Source: Bradyrhizobium sp. BTAi1 (GTDB lineage: Bacteria; Pseudomonadota; Alphaproteobacteria; Rhizobiales; Xanthobacteraceae). From it: a stretch of DNA of 64,000 nucleotides. Where the stretch lies: NCBI RefSeq assembly GCF_000015165.1, contig NC_009485.1, positions 4,483,501-4,547,500 on the forward strand, read 5' to 3'. How positions within the stretch are numbered: the stretch's first letter is position 1; the number at the start of each line of letters is the position of its first letter. This document shows positions 8,540 to 15,703 of this stretch, one piece after another. The notes beneath the pieces were generated by a model. It searched no databases. It was not told the origin of the DNA and saw only the letters and a program-made list of their open reading frames with translations. Position numbers and translations under genes: made by a program.

Positions 8540-9817
8540 TCAGGCGGCCAGACACTTCTCCAGGATCGCGAGCCCTTCGTCGACGATCTCGTCCGACGCG
8601 GTGAGCGGCACCAGGATTCGGATCGTGCTCGCCGTCACGCCGCAAGACAACAGGATGAGGCCATTCTCGTACGCCACGCGGGTCACGCGCTTGGTCATCT
8701 CCGCATCCGGCTCGTGGCTGCCGCGCTGCTTCAGAATATCGAATGCAATCATCGCGCCAGGACCGCGCGGCTCAGAAATCGGAACCAGCGTATTGGCGCG
8801 CGAGAATTTGCTGATGGCGGCGCGGAGCCTGGCACCGATCGCGTTGGCGCGGTCCAACAGCTTGTCCTGCTCGAAGACGTCGAGCACGGCGAGCGCAGCC
8901 GCGCAGGCCAGCGGATTGCCGCCATAGGTTCCGCCCAGCCCACCCGGCTCAGCCGCATCCATGATCGCGGCGCGGCCGATCACGCCCGACAGCGGCATGC
9001 CGCCGGCGAGGCTCTTGGCCACGCAGATCACGTCCGGCTGCACGTCGTAGTGCTCCATCGCGAACATCTTGCCGGTCCGGCCGAAGCCGGTCTGCACCTC
9101 GTCCGCGATCAGCACGATGCCGTGGGTGTCACACAGCCGGCGCAGGCCGCTCATCAGCTCCGGCGGCGCCTGATGGAAGCCACCCTCGCCCTGCACCGGC
9201 TCGATGATGATCGCAGCGACCTGCGAGGCGTCGATGTCGGCTTTGAAGATGAAGTTGATATAGGACAGCGTATCCTCGACCGAGACGCCGCTGCCGGCGA
9301 TCGGGAAAGGCGCATGCCAGATTCCGGGCAAAGGTGGCCCGAAGTGCTTCTTATAGGGCATCACCTTGCCGGTCATGGCATTGGCCAGCGCGGTACGGCC
9401 ATGAAAGGCGCCGGTGAAGGCGATGATGCCGCTGCGGCCGGTGGCGGCCCGCGCGATCTTGATGGCGTTTTCGGTCGCCTCCGCGCCGGTCGTCAGCAGG
9501 ATCGACTTGGCCGGGCCAGAGATCGGCGCGATCGCATTGAGCCGCTCCGTCAACCGCACATAGGGCTCGTATTGCAGCACCTGGAAGCAGGTGTGGGTGA
9601 AACGGTCGAGCTGGGCGCGGATGGCCGCCACCACATGCGGATGACAATGGCCGGTGTTCAGCACCGCGATGCCACCGGCGAAATCGACGTAACGCTTGCC
9701 TTCGACGTCCCAGACCTCGCTGTTGAGCGCCCGGTCGGCAAACAGCGGCGTCGCATAGCTCACGCCCCTGACGACGGCCTGGTGTCGTCGTGCCAGCAGT
9801 TCCTCGTTCGCGCCCAT
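8540..9817 (-). CDS. gabT: Class III PLP aminotransferase, 4-aminobutyrate transaminase type
   Basis: A 425-residue fold-type I class III aminotransferase. It has the PLP-lysine in CVAKSLAGGMPLSG, the cofactor Asp in LIADEVQTGFGRTG, the phosphate-binding GAEATENAIKIAR segment, and the N-terminal RHQAVVRGV and FADRALNSEVWDVEG features of GabT. The family moves the amino group of 4-aminobutyrate (or other omega-amino acids) to 2-oxoglutarate. It is first in the operon with M20 and ghrA genes; a LysR regulator lies 200 bases upstream. The symbol is by family resemblance; related omega-transaminases cannot be excluded. Confidence 0.82.
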   Translation of the reverse strand: MGANEELLARRHQAVVRGVSYATPLFADRALNSEVWDVEGKRYVDFAGGIAVLNTGHCHPHVVAAIRAQLDRFTHTCFQVLQYEPYVRLTERLNAIAPISGPAKSILLTTGAEATENAIKIARAATGRSGIIAFTGAFHGRTALANAMTGKVMPYKKHFGPPLPGIWHAPFPIAGSGVSVEDTLSYINFIFKADIDASQVAAIIIEPVQGEGGFHQAPPELMSGLRRLCDTHGIVLIADEVQTGFGRTGKMFAMEHYDVQPDVICVAKSLAGGMPLSGVIGRAAIMDAAEPGGLGGTYGGNPLACAAALAVLDVFEQDKLLDRANAIGARLRAAISKFSRANTLVPISEPRGPGAMIAFDILKQRGSHEPDAEMTKRVTRVAYENGLILLSCGVTASTIRILVPLTASDEIVDEGLAILEKCLAA

Positions 9818-10018
9818 GGCTCAGCTCCTTGCAAAACTAGCTGAGCCACACGCTAAGGGGCTGGCATTCGGGAACAATCAGCTTGTTCCGCGCGACAGGT
9901 GACTTTTATGCACCGAAGGCGAGGCATGGACCTGCACGACACACCACTTGGACCGCCACCGAGCAGCGTTTTCCGGTCGGCATGTCGAACGTCGCTCCGA
10001 TCGCCAGAGTGGCGACCG

Positions 10019-10906
10019 CTATTGCGCCAGCACCTTCTTGAGCCAGGCGCGCAGCGCGACGATGGCCGGCTCGTCCCAGCGCTCCCGGAGCGCGACGAGC
10101 TGATAGGCGCCCATATGGACCGCCGACGGCAGCACCTCGACCAGCGCGCCGCTGCGCACGTCATCCGCGACCAGCACGTCGTTGGCGAGGGCGACGCCCT
10201 GGCCGAAGCGCGCCGCCTCGATCGCCAGATGCGCATGCCATAGCCGCTGTCCGCGCAAGGTGAGGGGCTCGTGCAGTCCCGCCAGCTTGAACCAGCGCTC
10301 CCACTGCTCGGTGGACTCTTCGTGGATGAGAGAGGCCTTGGCGAGTGCGCCGATCGAGGTGAGCGCCGGGAACCGGGCCAGGAAGGCCGGGCTCGCCACC
10401 GGGAACACCCGGGGGCGGACGAGTTCCTCGGCCAGCATGCCGCTCTTGGCCGCGGGCACGTCGGCATAGACGATCTCGGCATCGGCCTCTCCGCGCTCGA
10501 GATCGGGGTGCGACAAGGTCGGCTGCAGGTTGATGTCCCAGTTGCGTGGCGGCCCGGTGAGCTCGGGCAGCCTGAGCAGCAGCCGGCGGTTGGCGAGGCC
10601 GGGAATGCACCAGATGTTCAGGGTGGGACGCGCCGCGGGGCGGACCTGCGTGGTGGCGCGGGCAATGATGTCGAATGCCTGGCTGACCTCGGCATGCAGC
10701 ATGCGGCCGGCATTGGTCAGGGCGATGCCGCGGCCTTCCGCGCGGATCAGCGCGACGCCGAGGCTGCGCTGCAGGTTCTGCAGATGGCGCGAGACGACGG
10801 TATGGCTGACAGCGAGCTCGTCGCCGGCGGCGCGCACGCTGCCCTTGCGGCCCACCGCCTCGAAGGCACGCAATGCGATGAGAGAGGGCAATCGAGGTCG
10901 CGTCAT
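10019..10906 (-). CDS. LysR-family transcriptional regulator (GcvA-like)
   Basis: A 295-residue LysR regulator. The N-terminal winged helix-turn-helix begins LPSLIALRAFEAVGRKGSV and includes AAGDELAVSHTVVSRHLQ as recognition region. The rest is the periplasmic-binding-like effector domain with LNIWCIPGLANRRLLLRLPE. The start at 10906 places the helix-turn-helix at the normal position; 30 extra upstream codons are unlikely. It lies upstream of and in the same direction as the gabT-M20-ghrA operon, 200 bases away, and is the best candidate for its regulator. Effector unknown. Confidence 0.85.
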   Translation of the reverse strand: MTRPRLPSLIALRAFEAVGRKGSVRAAGDELAVSHTVVSRHLQNLQRSLGVALIRAEGRGIALTNAGRMLHAEVSQAFDIIARATTQVRPAARPTLNIWCIPGLANRRLLLRLPELTGPPRNWDINLQPTLSHPDLERGEADAEIVYADVPAAKSGMLAEELVRPRVFPVASPAFLARFPALTSIGALAKASLIHEESTEQWERWFKLAGLHEPLTLRGQRLWHAHLAIEAARFGQGVALANDVLVADDVRSGALVEVLPSAVHMGAYQLVALRERWDEPAIVALRAWLKKVLAQ

Positions 10907-11292
10907 ACTCGCACAGTCGTCAGCCTGCGCGATCCACTCCCACCCGCCTGTCAGCAGGCCGCCAGGAAATGTCCACGCGGCAGCTGTCGGGACCACATCG
11001 GCCGTTCGGCCAACACGTCATCCGATGACCGCATGCGCCGCTCCATCGGAGTGCCGCATCGCGACCATGAGGGCGCTTCCGCGCGTTGGGCAGCTCTTAA
11101 CGCCGGGCGCGGCGCAGCGCCAGCCCACATCCTGCCACACTCCCCGGGGCGCGCCGGCGTTCGACAACCACCGTTAACAGCGAGGTCCGCGTCGCCGATG
11201 ATCCTGAGCGTGGCGGGACCGGCAGCGCAATTTGCCTCAATGTTTCCACAATCCGGCTCTGAATCGGCAGTGCTTCGAGCAGGAGAACCCCC
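10907..11292. other. Intergenic region, no gene seen
   Basis: This stretch separates the LysR gene from a divergent small secreted protein. It should hold promoters for both. I find no convincing short gene, RNA or repeat; the open frames crossing it lack signal sequences or recognisable composition. Confidence 0.4.
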
Positions 11293-11544
11293 ATGCGGAT
11301 CACCCCCGTGATCTTCGTCGGTTCGCTGGCCGCCCTCGTCGCGACGGCCGCACCCGCACTGGCGAAGAATTCCCAGATACCCAAGCCTGACGATCAGGCC
11401 CCCTCCTCCGTCCCATGCCGGGCCTATCAGCAGGCTCCCGATGGAACCTGGAACGAGCTGCCTTGTCAGGGCCAAGGACAGGCGGCAAGCGCACCGCGCC
11501 GGCAGCAGTCGGTCACCAACACGCCGGGCAGCGCGGCGCGCTAA
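11293..11544 (+). CDS. Small secreted protein with two cysteines
   Basis: An 83-residue protein with a Sec signal peptide (VIFVGSLAALVATAAPALA-KN). The mature 59 residues are polar, with CRAYQQAPDGTWNELPC as the only structured-looking part; its two Cys probably form a disulfide. An AGGAG site lies about six bases before the ATG. It is followed at once by a strong hairpin terminator. Function unknown. Confidence 0.65.
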   Translation: MRITPVIFVGSLAALVATAAPALAKNSQIPKPDDQAPSSVPCRAYQQAPDGTWNELPCQGQGQAASAPRRQQSVTNTPGSAAR

Positions 11545-11559
11545 CAAATGCGACGAAAA

Positions 11560-11582
11560 GCCGGAGCGCGGCGCGCTCCGGC
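11560..11582. terminator. Perfect hairpin between convergent genes
   Basis: A 9-bp perfect inverted repeat (GCCGGAGCG / CGCTCCGGC) with a 5-base loop. It lies between the ends of the small secreted protein gene (plus) and the flavin reductase-like gene (minus), so it can terminate both. An AAAA run on its left side gives a U-tract for minus-strand transcripts. Confidence 0.65.
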
Positions 11583-11603
11583 ACATGATCCATCAGCACA
11601 GAC

Positions 11604-12194
11604 TCAATAAGGCGGCGCCTTGCGCGCGCGCTGCTCCCGGCCTGCTTCGACCCACCACAACAGGTCGTCGGCAAAGCGCGGAAACGCCCGGGCCAGTGAT
11701 TGGCCGGCCTCGCCGGTCGGCTTGCCCTCCGCCGACAGCGCCTGCGCGATGGGGCCGACCGCGAGCGTGCTCGACACCGCCACCATGCCCATCTCCGACA
11801 AAGTGCCGTGCCAGGCGGTTGCGGCACGCGCGCCCGACAGCCGGCCGGCCGAGTAGCTCGCGATTGTGGCAGGCCGCCAGAACCATTCCTCGAGAAAATG
11901 GTCGGTCAGGTTCTTCAGCCCAGGCTGCATGCCCCAATTATATTCGCCGGTCACGAACACGAAACCGTCGGCGGCACGGATCTTGGCTGCGAGCGCGGCC
12001 ATGGCCTCCGGAGCGTCGCCCGGCTTGTACTCCTTGAACATGCGGTCGAGCATCGGCAGGCCGACCGCCTTGGCGTCGATCAGTTCGACGTTCTGCCCCT
12101 TGTCACGCAGGCCATCCACGACGAACTGCGCCAGCCGGATCCCCATCCGGTCGGCGCGGTACGAGCCATAGAATACGAGGATACGGAAGCTCAT
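11604..12194 (-). CDS. NADPH-dependent FMN reductase-family flavoprotein
   Basis: A 196-residue flavodoxin-like protein. The FMN phosphate loop is ILVFYGSYRADRMG and the isoalloxazine-contacting loop is VTGEYNWGMQPGLKN, both typical of the NADPH-dependent FMN reductase/azoreductase family (YieF/ChrR, Lot6). Such enzymes reduce flavins, quinones, azo dyes or metals in the cytosol, usually as dimers or tetramers. The C-terminal 30 residues (LLWWVEAGREQRARK) are an extra amphipathic helix. Monocistronic as far as can be seen. Exact substrate unknown. Confidence 0.82.
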   Translation of the reverse strand: MSFRILVFYGSYRADRMGIRLAQFVVDGLRDKGQNVELIDAKAVGLPMLDRMFKEYKPGDAPEAMAALAAKIRAADGFVFVTGEYNWGMQPGLKNLTDHFLEEWFWRPATIASYSAGRLSGARAATAWHGTLSEMGMVAVSSTLAVGPIAQALSAEGKPTGEAGQSLARAFPRFADDLLWWVEAGREQRARKAPPY

Positions 12195-12332
12195 GGCAGG
12201 TCACCTCCTGGCCGGATGATCCGTGCCAGTCTACCACGCCAACGGTCTCCCGGTGATGCCGCGACGGCCGCGGGGGCCGGTCGCGTTGCCGACCGGCGGC
12301 GCATCTCTGCCGACGTTGATGGTGGTGAGGTC

Positions 12333-12590
12333 CTACCGTGTCACCGCAGCCGCAGCCGAGCGCTCGGTGGGCCGGCCGAACACGCTGCGGCAGCCATCGC
12401 TGAGGCTGGCGCGCTGCTTGACCATGCAGGCAATGATGCGGTCGCGATCAGGAATTTCCGACGAACAGAGGCGGAAGACGTCGCCGGTACACAGCCGCCG
12501 CTGATCGTCCTCGGTAAAGGCATGGCCCGCGCGCGGAGCTGCCATCATCGCCAGCGCGAGCCCTGCCATTGCCACATTGAAGTTTCGCAT
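12333..12590 (-). CDS. Small secreted four-cysteine protein
   Basis: An 85-residue protein from the ATG at 12590 (a second ATG at 12611 adds seven residues). The signal peptide is MRNFNVAMAGLALAMMAAPR, cleaved near GHA-FT. The mature part has four Cys in the pattern C-x6-C-x13-C-x11-C (LCTGDVFRLCSSEIPDRDRI, then ACMVKQRASLSDGCRSVF), resembling the cysteine-rich repeat seen in small periplasmic Bradyrhizobium proteins. Two disulfides are likely. Function unknown. Confidence 0.65.
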   Translation of the reverse strand: MRNFNVAMAGLALAMMAAPRAGHAFTEDDQRRLCTGDVFRLCSSEIPDRDRIIACMVKQRASLSDGCRSVFGRPTERSAAAAVTR

Positions 12591-12911
12591 CCTGAGCCGA
12601 TGAGCTCGCATCGATGTCCCCGATTTGCCCGCTGTTTGCCCTGATCACCCGCTGCTCGCGCTTGCCCGCGAAGCAGTTGCCGCCGCAGAATCAAATCATG
12701 ACAGGTCGAGACGCGCCTTCAATAAGCGCTGTAGTCCCTGCATCACTATTTTGCCGGCTGTTGCATCTGCGACTCCCTTCAGCGTCCGGAACCCACGCGG
12801 CGCCGCCAAATTGTCATTAGCCGAACGCAATCCGGCCCAGCCGCGCTCACACTCTGGCGGCGTAGTAGTGACGCACCGGGACCGTCGTCCCGGCATCGCG
12901 GGAGCAGGATC
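12591..12911. other. Intergenic region, no gene seen
   Basis: This stretch separates a minus-strand small secreted protein from a divergent plus-strand gene. Frames here are short and lack recognisable composition. It is somewhat less GC-rich than its surroundings. No repeat or RNA structure was recognised. Confidence 0.35.
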
Positions 12912-13247
12912 ATGGCGTACACGATGATCGCGGAGCGGGAGCACCACAAGATCCGCAAGCAGCGCGAAAGCGCGCTGATCGTGCTGGCGAACGCGCAGGT
13001 CATGGAAGCCGAAGGCTGGAAGGTCGTCATCACCGACGAGGACGGCAACAGCCAGCCGCTCGCCGAGTTCGAGGCCAGCATCTCGCAGAAGTTCGCATCC
13101 TGGTACAAGCCGAAGTGCCAGCCGCCGCTGCCGACGACGGTACCCGCACCGAACGTGTTCGCACTGCCGCAGGCTGGTGATAGCGAGGCCGAAGCGATCG
13201 TGGCCGCCGAGCTTGCCGCCGAAGAGGTCGAGACCGCGACGGCCTAG
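12912..13247 (+). CDS. Hypothetical protein ending at an in-frame amber codon
   Basis: A 111-residue protein: a basic helical N terminus (MIAEREHHKIRKQRESALIV), a small alpha/beta core containing EGWKVVITDEDGNSQPLAEF and KFASWYKPKC, a Pro-rich hinge, and an acidic Ala/Glu tail (EAEAIVAAELAAEEVETATA) that stops at TAG 13245-13247. The same frame stays open for 41 more codons of identical acidic composition to a second TAG at 13371-13373, so this protein is probably a truncated form of a longer one. No family is recognised; no signal peptide. Confidence 0.6.
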   Translation: MAYTMIAEREHHKIRKQRESALIVLANAQVMEAEGWKVVITDEDGNSQPLAEFEASISQKFASWYKPKCQPPLPTTVPAPNVFALPQAGDSEAEAIVAAELAAEEVETATA

Positions 13248-13373
13248 GTCGATCAAGTCCCCGAGATCGCCGAGGACGATTTCGAAACCGCCGATGACGC
13301 CAATGCGGCACCGGTCGAGGCCGCCGAGCACAAGGACAGCACGGTCGAGGCCGAAGCCGAGTTGGCCAGCTAG
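13248..13373 (+). other. In-frame continuation beyond the amber codon
   Basis: These 42 codons, including the final TAG, follow the amber stop of the preceding gene in the same frame and encode an acidic tail (PEIAEDDFETADDANAAPVE, then EAEAELAS). Composition and codon bias match the upstream coding tail, so the segment was coding until recently. One C-to-T change (CAG to TAG) would explain the stop. Readthrough is possible but unproven. Confidence 0.55.
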
Positions 13374-13438
13374 GGCACAATCCGGAAAGGTCGGAAGCGG
13401 CGTTCTGAAAAGATCAGCCGCGAACAAAGAGATAAGAT

Positions 13439-13468
13439 CATGATGCGGTTCCGTGGAGCCGCATCATG
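13439..13468. terminator. Perfect 10-bp hairpin, first of a pair
   Basis: CATGATGCGG and CCGCATCATG are exact inverted copies around a 10-base loop. It lies just after the amber-interrupted gene (plus) and before the end of the acyl-CoA dehydrogenase gene (minus). No strong T-run follows, so it may act as a bidirectional terminator or transcript-stabilising structure. Confidence 0.55.
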
Positions 13469-13470
13469 AC

Positions 13471-13499
13471 CGGCTGCTGCGGCCGCGCCGCAGCAGCCG
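13471..13499. terminator. Perfect 12-bp hairpin, second of a pair
   Basis: CGGCTGCTGCGG and CCGCAGCAGCCG are exact inverted copies around a 5-base CCGCG loop, two bases after the first hairpin and six bases before the stop codon of the acyl-CoA dehydrogenase gene. It is the likely terminator of the seven-gene sfnG-liv operon read on the minus strand. Confidence 0.6.
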
Positions 13500-13505
13500 T
13501 GAGCG

Positions 13506-14702
13506 TCACTCGCCGCCCTCATAGAACAGTTCGAGCGGCAGCCCGACCTGGGCCTTGCCGATCCATTCCCGCGCGATGATGTTGGACGGCCCCATGGCGA
13601 TCGCCGCGCGTGCATCGCGGAAGGCGCGCTCGATCGGCCCGCGATGGTAGCCATAGCCGCCGGTCACGGTCAGCGCCGACGACGCCACCTTGTTGGCCAC
13701 CTCGGCCGCATGCACCTTGAACTCGGTCAGCGGGATCAGGATCTCGCTCTGCGGCCGGCCGGCGCGCCAGAGCTCGTCGAGCTTGTGCGCGAGCTCGATG
13801 CGCCAGGGGCGCAGGCTCTCGACCAGCACCTTGGCGGCGCCGAGCTCCTGCCGGATCGCCTGGTAATCCGACAGGCTCTTGTTGCGGTCCTTGTGCACGA
13901 ATCCGGTCGTGTGCGCGACCGCAGCATTGAGCACGCCGCGCGCCAGCCCCTCCCAGACCGCGCCGAGGCCGATCAAATAGACCGGCGATACGCCGTCATA
14001 GATGATCTCCTTGCCCTGCCCTTCCGCGCCGAGCCGATCGCGCTTGGGCACATGCACGTTCTTGTAGCTGATGCCGCCGGAATGATTGGCGCGCACGCCG
14101 AGCGCCTCCCACGGCCTTGACTGGATTCCCTCGGCCTTGCCATCGACGATGAAGAAGATGATGTCGGCCTGGTCCTTGGCGCCGGGGGTACGGGTCTGCG
14201 CGACGTAGAAGTCGGCCTGGCCCGAGCTGGTCGTGAACGATTTGTCGGCGTTGAGCCGGTAATCCTCGCCGTCGCGCGAGGCCTCGGACAGATTGTACCA
14301 CCAATGTCCGCCGGTGGCGCGCTCGCTGGTCGAGTACGTCCCGAGCAGCCGGCCATTGTCCGCCTTGAGCCAGCGCTCCTTCTGATCATCGGTACCGAAC
14401 AGATTGATGGTCTGGGCCGCGCCGACATGCATGACATAGACGAGTCCGGTCGAGGCGTCGGCCTGACCGATACGGTAAGCGGCTTCCGCAAAGTCGACAT
14501 GGCCGAGCCCGAGCCCGCCGAAGCGCGGATCATTGAGCACGCCGGTCCAGCCGGCTTCGGCAAGGGCCAACAGGTTCTCGCGGGGAAAGCGGCCCTCGCG
14601 GTCGTTGCGGTCCGCGTTGGCCTTGATGACATCGGCGACGATGGCGTCAAGTTGACTGTAAGGGCCTTCCTCGATCTTGCGTGCGGCAGTGCTGGTTGCC
14701 AT
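13506..14702 (-). CDS. Acyl-CoA dehydrogenase-fold flavoprotein of the sfnG-liv operon
   Basis: A 398-residue protein with the acyl-CoA dehydrogenase fold: helical N domain (ENLLALAEAGWTGVLNDPRF), middle beta domain with the FAD-binding GTYSTSERATGGHWW region, and C-terminal helical domain ending in the FAD motif GGYGYHRGPIERAFRDARAA. The fold covers true acyl-CoA dehydrogenases and flavin monooxygenases of the DszC/SfnB type acting on sulfur or nitrogen compounds; the family's usual catalytic Glu is not evident to me. It is the last gene of an operon that begins with the dimethylsulfone monooxygenase sfnG, which favours a role in organosulfur breakdown. It is 22 bases downstream of livF. Confidence 0.78.
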   Translation of the reverse strand: MATSTAARKIEEGPYSQLDAIVADVIKANADRNDREGRFPRENLLALAEAGWTGVLNDPRFGGLGLGHVDFAEAAYRIGQADASTGLVYVMHVGAAQTINLFGTDDQKERWLKADNGRLLGTYSTSERATGGHWWYNLSEASRDGEDYRLNADKSFTTSSGQADFYVAQTRTPGAKDQADIIFFIVDGKAEGIQSRPWEALGVRANHSGGISYKNVHVPKRDRLGAEGQGKEIIYDGVSPVYLIGLGAVWEGLARGVLNAAVAHTTGFVHKDRNKSLSDYQAIRQELGAAKVLVESLRPWRIELAHKLDELWRAGRPQSEILIPLTEFKVHAAEVANKVASSALTVTGGYGYHRGPIERAFRDARAAIAMGPSNIIAREWIGKAQVGLPLELFYEGGE

Positions 14703-14724
14703 GCGGGTCTCCTCTTGGTGTCAG

Positions 14725-15501
14725 TCAGGCCACGGCCTGGGTGGAATCCGGCGGCGCGGCCGCGCCGCCGAGATAGAGATGCTTGATGTCGGGGCGCTGC
14801 CGCAGCTCACGCGCGGCGCCTGTGAGAACGCTGCGGCCGCCCTCCAGGACGATGGCGCGGTCGGCGAACCGCAGCGCCACGGTCGAATTCTGCTCGGCGA
14901 CCAGGATCGAGAGCCCCTCCTCGCCATTCAGCCGCTTGAGCGCGCGGAAGATGCCTTCGACCACCAGCGGCGCGAGCCCCATTGAGGGCTCATCGAGCAC
15001 CAGCAGCCGCGGACGCGACATCAATGCGCGGCCGATCGCGGTCATCTGCTGCTCGCCGCCCGAAGTCAGCCCGGCGACCGAGCGGCGATGCCGGGTGAGC
15101 TGCGGAAACAGCGCATAGATGCGCTCCAGGTCGGCGCTGATCTCGCCACGCCTTGCATCGCGCCCGATCGCACCGGTGATCAGGTTCTCCTCGACGCTCA
15201 GCGATGCAAAACAATGCCGGCCTTCGAGCACCGGCACGAGCCCGGCGCGCACCAGCTGAGCGGCCGATGACGAGGACACGTCCCGGCCGTCGTAAGTGAG
15301 ATGTCCGCCGGTGATCTGACCGCGCCGCGCCGGCAGCAGCGCCGACACCGCCTGCAGCGTGGTCGACTTGCCGGCGCCGTTGGCGCCGAGCACCGCGACG
15401 ATCTCGCCGGCCGGAACGGAAAACGACACGTCGCTGACCGCGCGGATCGCCTGGTCATAGGTCGCCGCCAGATGCTCGACCGACAGCAGCACGTCGCTCA
15501 T
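14725..15501 (-). CDS. livF: Branched-chain amino acid-type ABC transporter ATPase LivF
   Basis: A 258-residue ABC ATPase: Walker A GANGAGKST, Q-loop region, signature TSGGEQQ (usual LSGGE varied at the first residue), Walker B LLVLDEPSMGLAP and switch His replaced by the Gln in VAEQN, as is normal for LivF. It energises import through LivH/LivM on the cytosolic face. The ATG at 15501 is chosen over an upstream in-frame Met because it fits family length. A repetitive palindromic element and a hairpin lie between it and livK, so its level may differ from the rest of the operon. Confidence 0.88.
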   Translation of the reverse strand: MSDVLLSVEHLAATYDQAIRAVSDVSFSVPAGEIVAVLGANGAGKSTTLQAVSALLPARRGQITGGHLTYDGRDVSSSSAAQLVRAGLVPVLEGRHCFASLSVEENLITGAIGRDARRGEISADLERIYALFPQLTRHRRSVAGLTSGGEQQMTAIGRALMSRPRLLVLDEPSMGLAPLVVEGIFRALKRLNGEEGLSILVAEQNSTVALRFADRAIVLEGGRSVLTGAARELRQRPDIKHLYLGGAAAPPDSTQAVA

Positions 15502-15550
15502 GATGGAACTCCTGAACTGCGCAGGGCGCTCACCGAGAGTTGCCTGCAGC

Positions 15551-15663
15551 CGTCCTTCGAGACGCACGCGGCGTGCTCCTCAGGACCAGGTCTGAATTTG
15601 CGGAGCGATCTAAACCCTCATGGTGAGGAGCGCCGCGCGCGGCGCGTCTCGAACCCATGAGGC
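15551..15663. repeat. Palindromic REP-like element of Bradyrhizobium type
   Basis: Two related copies face each other. The first (15552-15585) contains CCTTCGAGACGCACGCGGCG and CTCCTCAGGA. The second (15616-15662) is bounded by CCTCATGG and CCATGAGG and contains GTGAGGAGCGCC and GGCGCGTCTCGAA. This 'CTTCGAGACGC...CTCCTCAGGA' family is one I recognise as widely dispersed between genes in Bradyrhizobium and Rhodopseudomonas. Folded RNA would give long stems between the livK and livF messages. Confidence 0.7.
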
Positions 15664-15671
15664 CCAAATAG

Positions 15672-15696
15672 TGCGCGGGAGACGGGCTCCCGCGCA
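15672..15696 (-). terminator. Hairpin just downstream of livK
   Basis: A perfect 10-bp stem (TGCGCGGGAG / CTCCCGCGCA) with a 5-base loop, eight bases after the livK stop on the minus strand. It may attenuate transcription into livF or protect the upstream binding-protein message from 3' decay. Confidence 0.55.
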
Positions 15697-15703
15697 TGCA
15701 GTC

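Noticed and set aside
12696..13427. A 243-codon minus-strand frame over the amber-interrupted gene
   Set aside because: Its Leu/Gly/Arg-rich sequence is the reverse reading of an acidic Ala/Glu coding tail; the plus-strand frame has the better start and composition.
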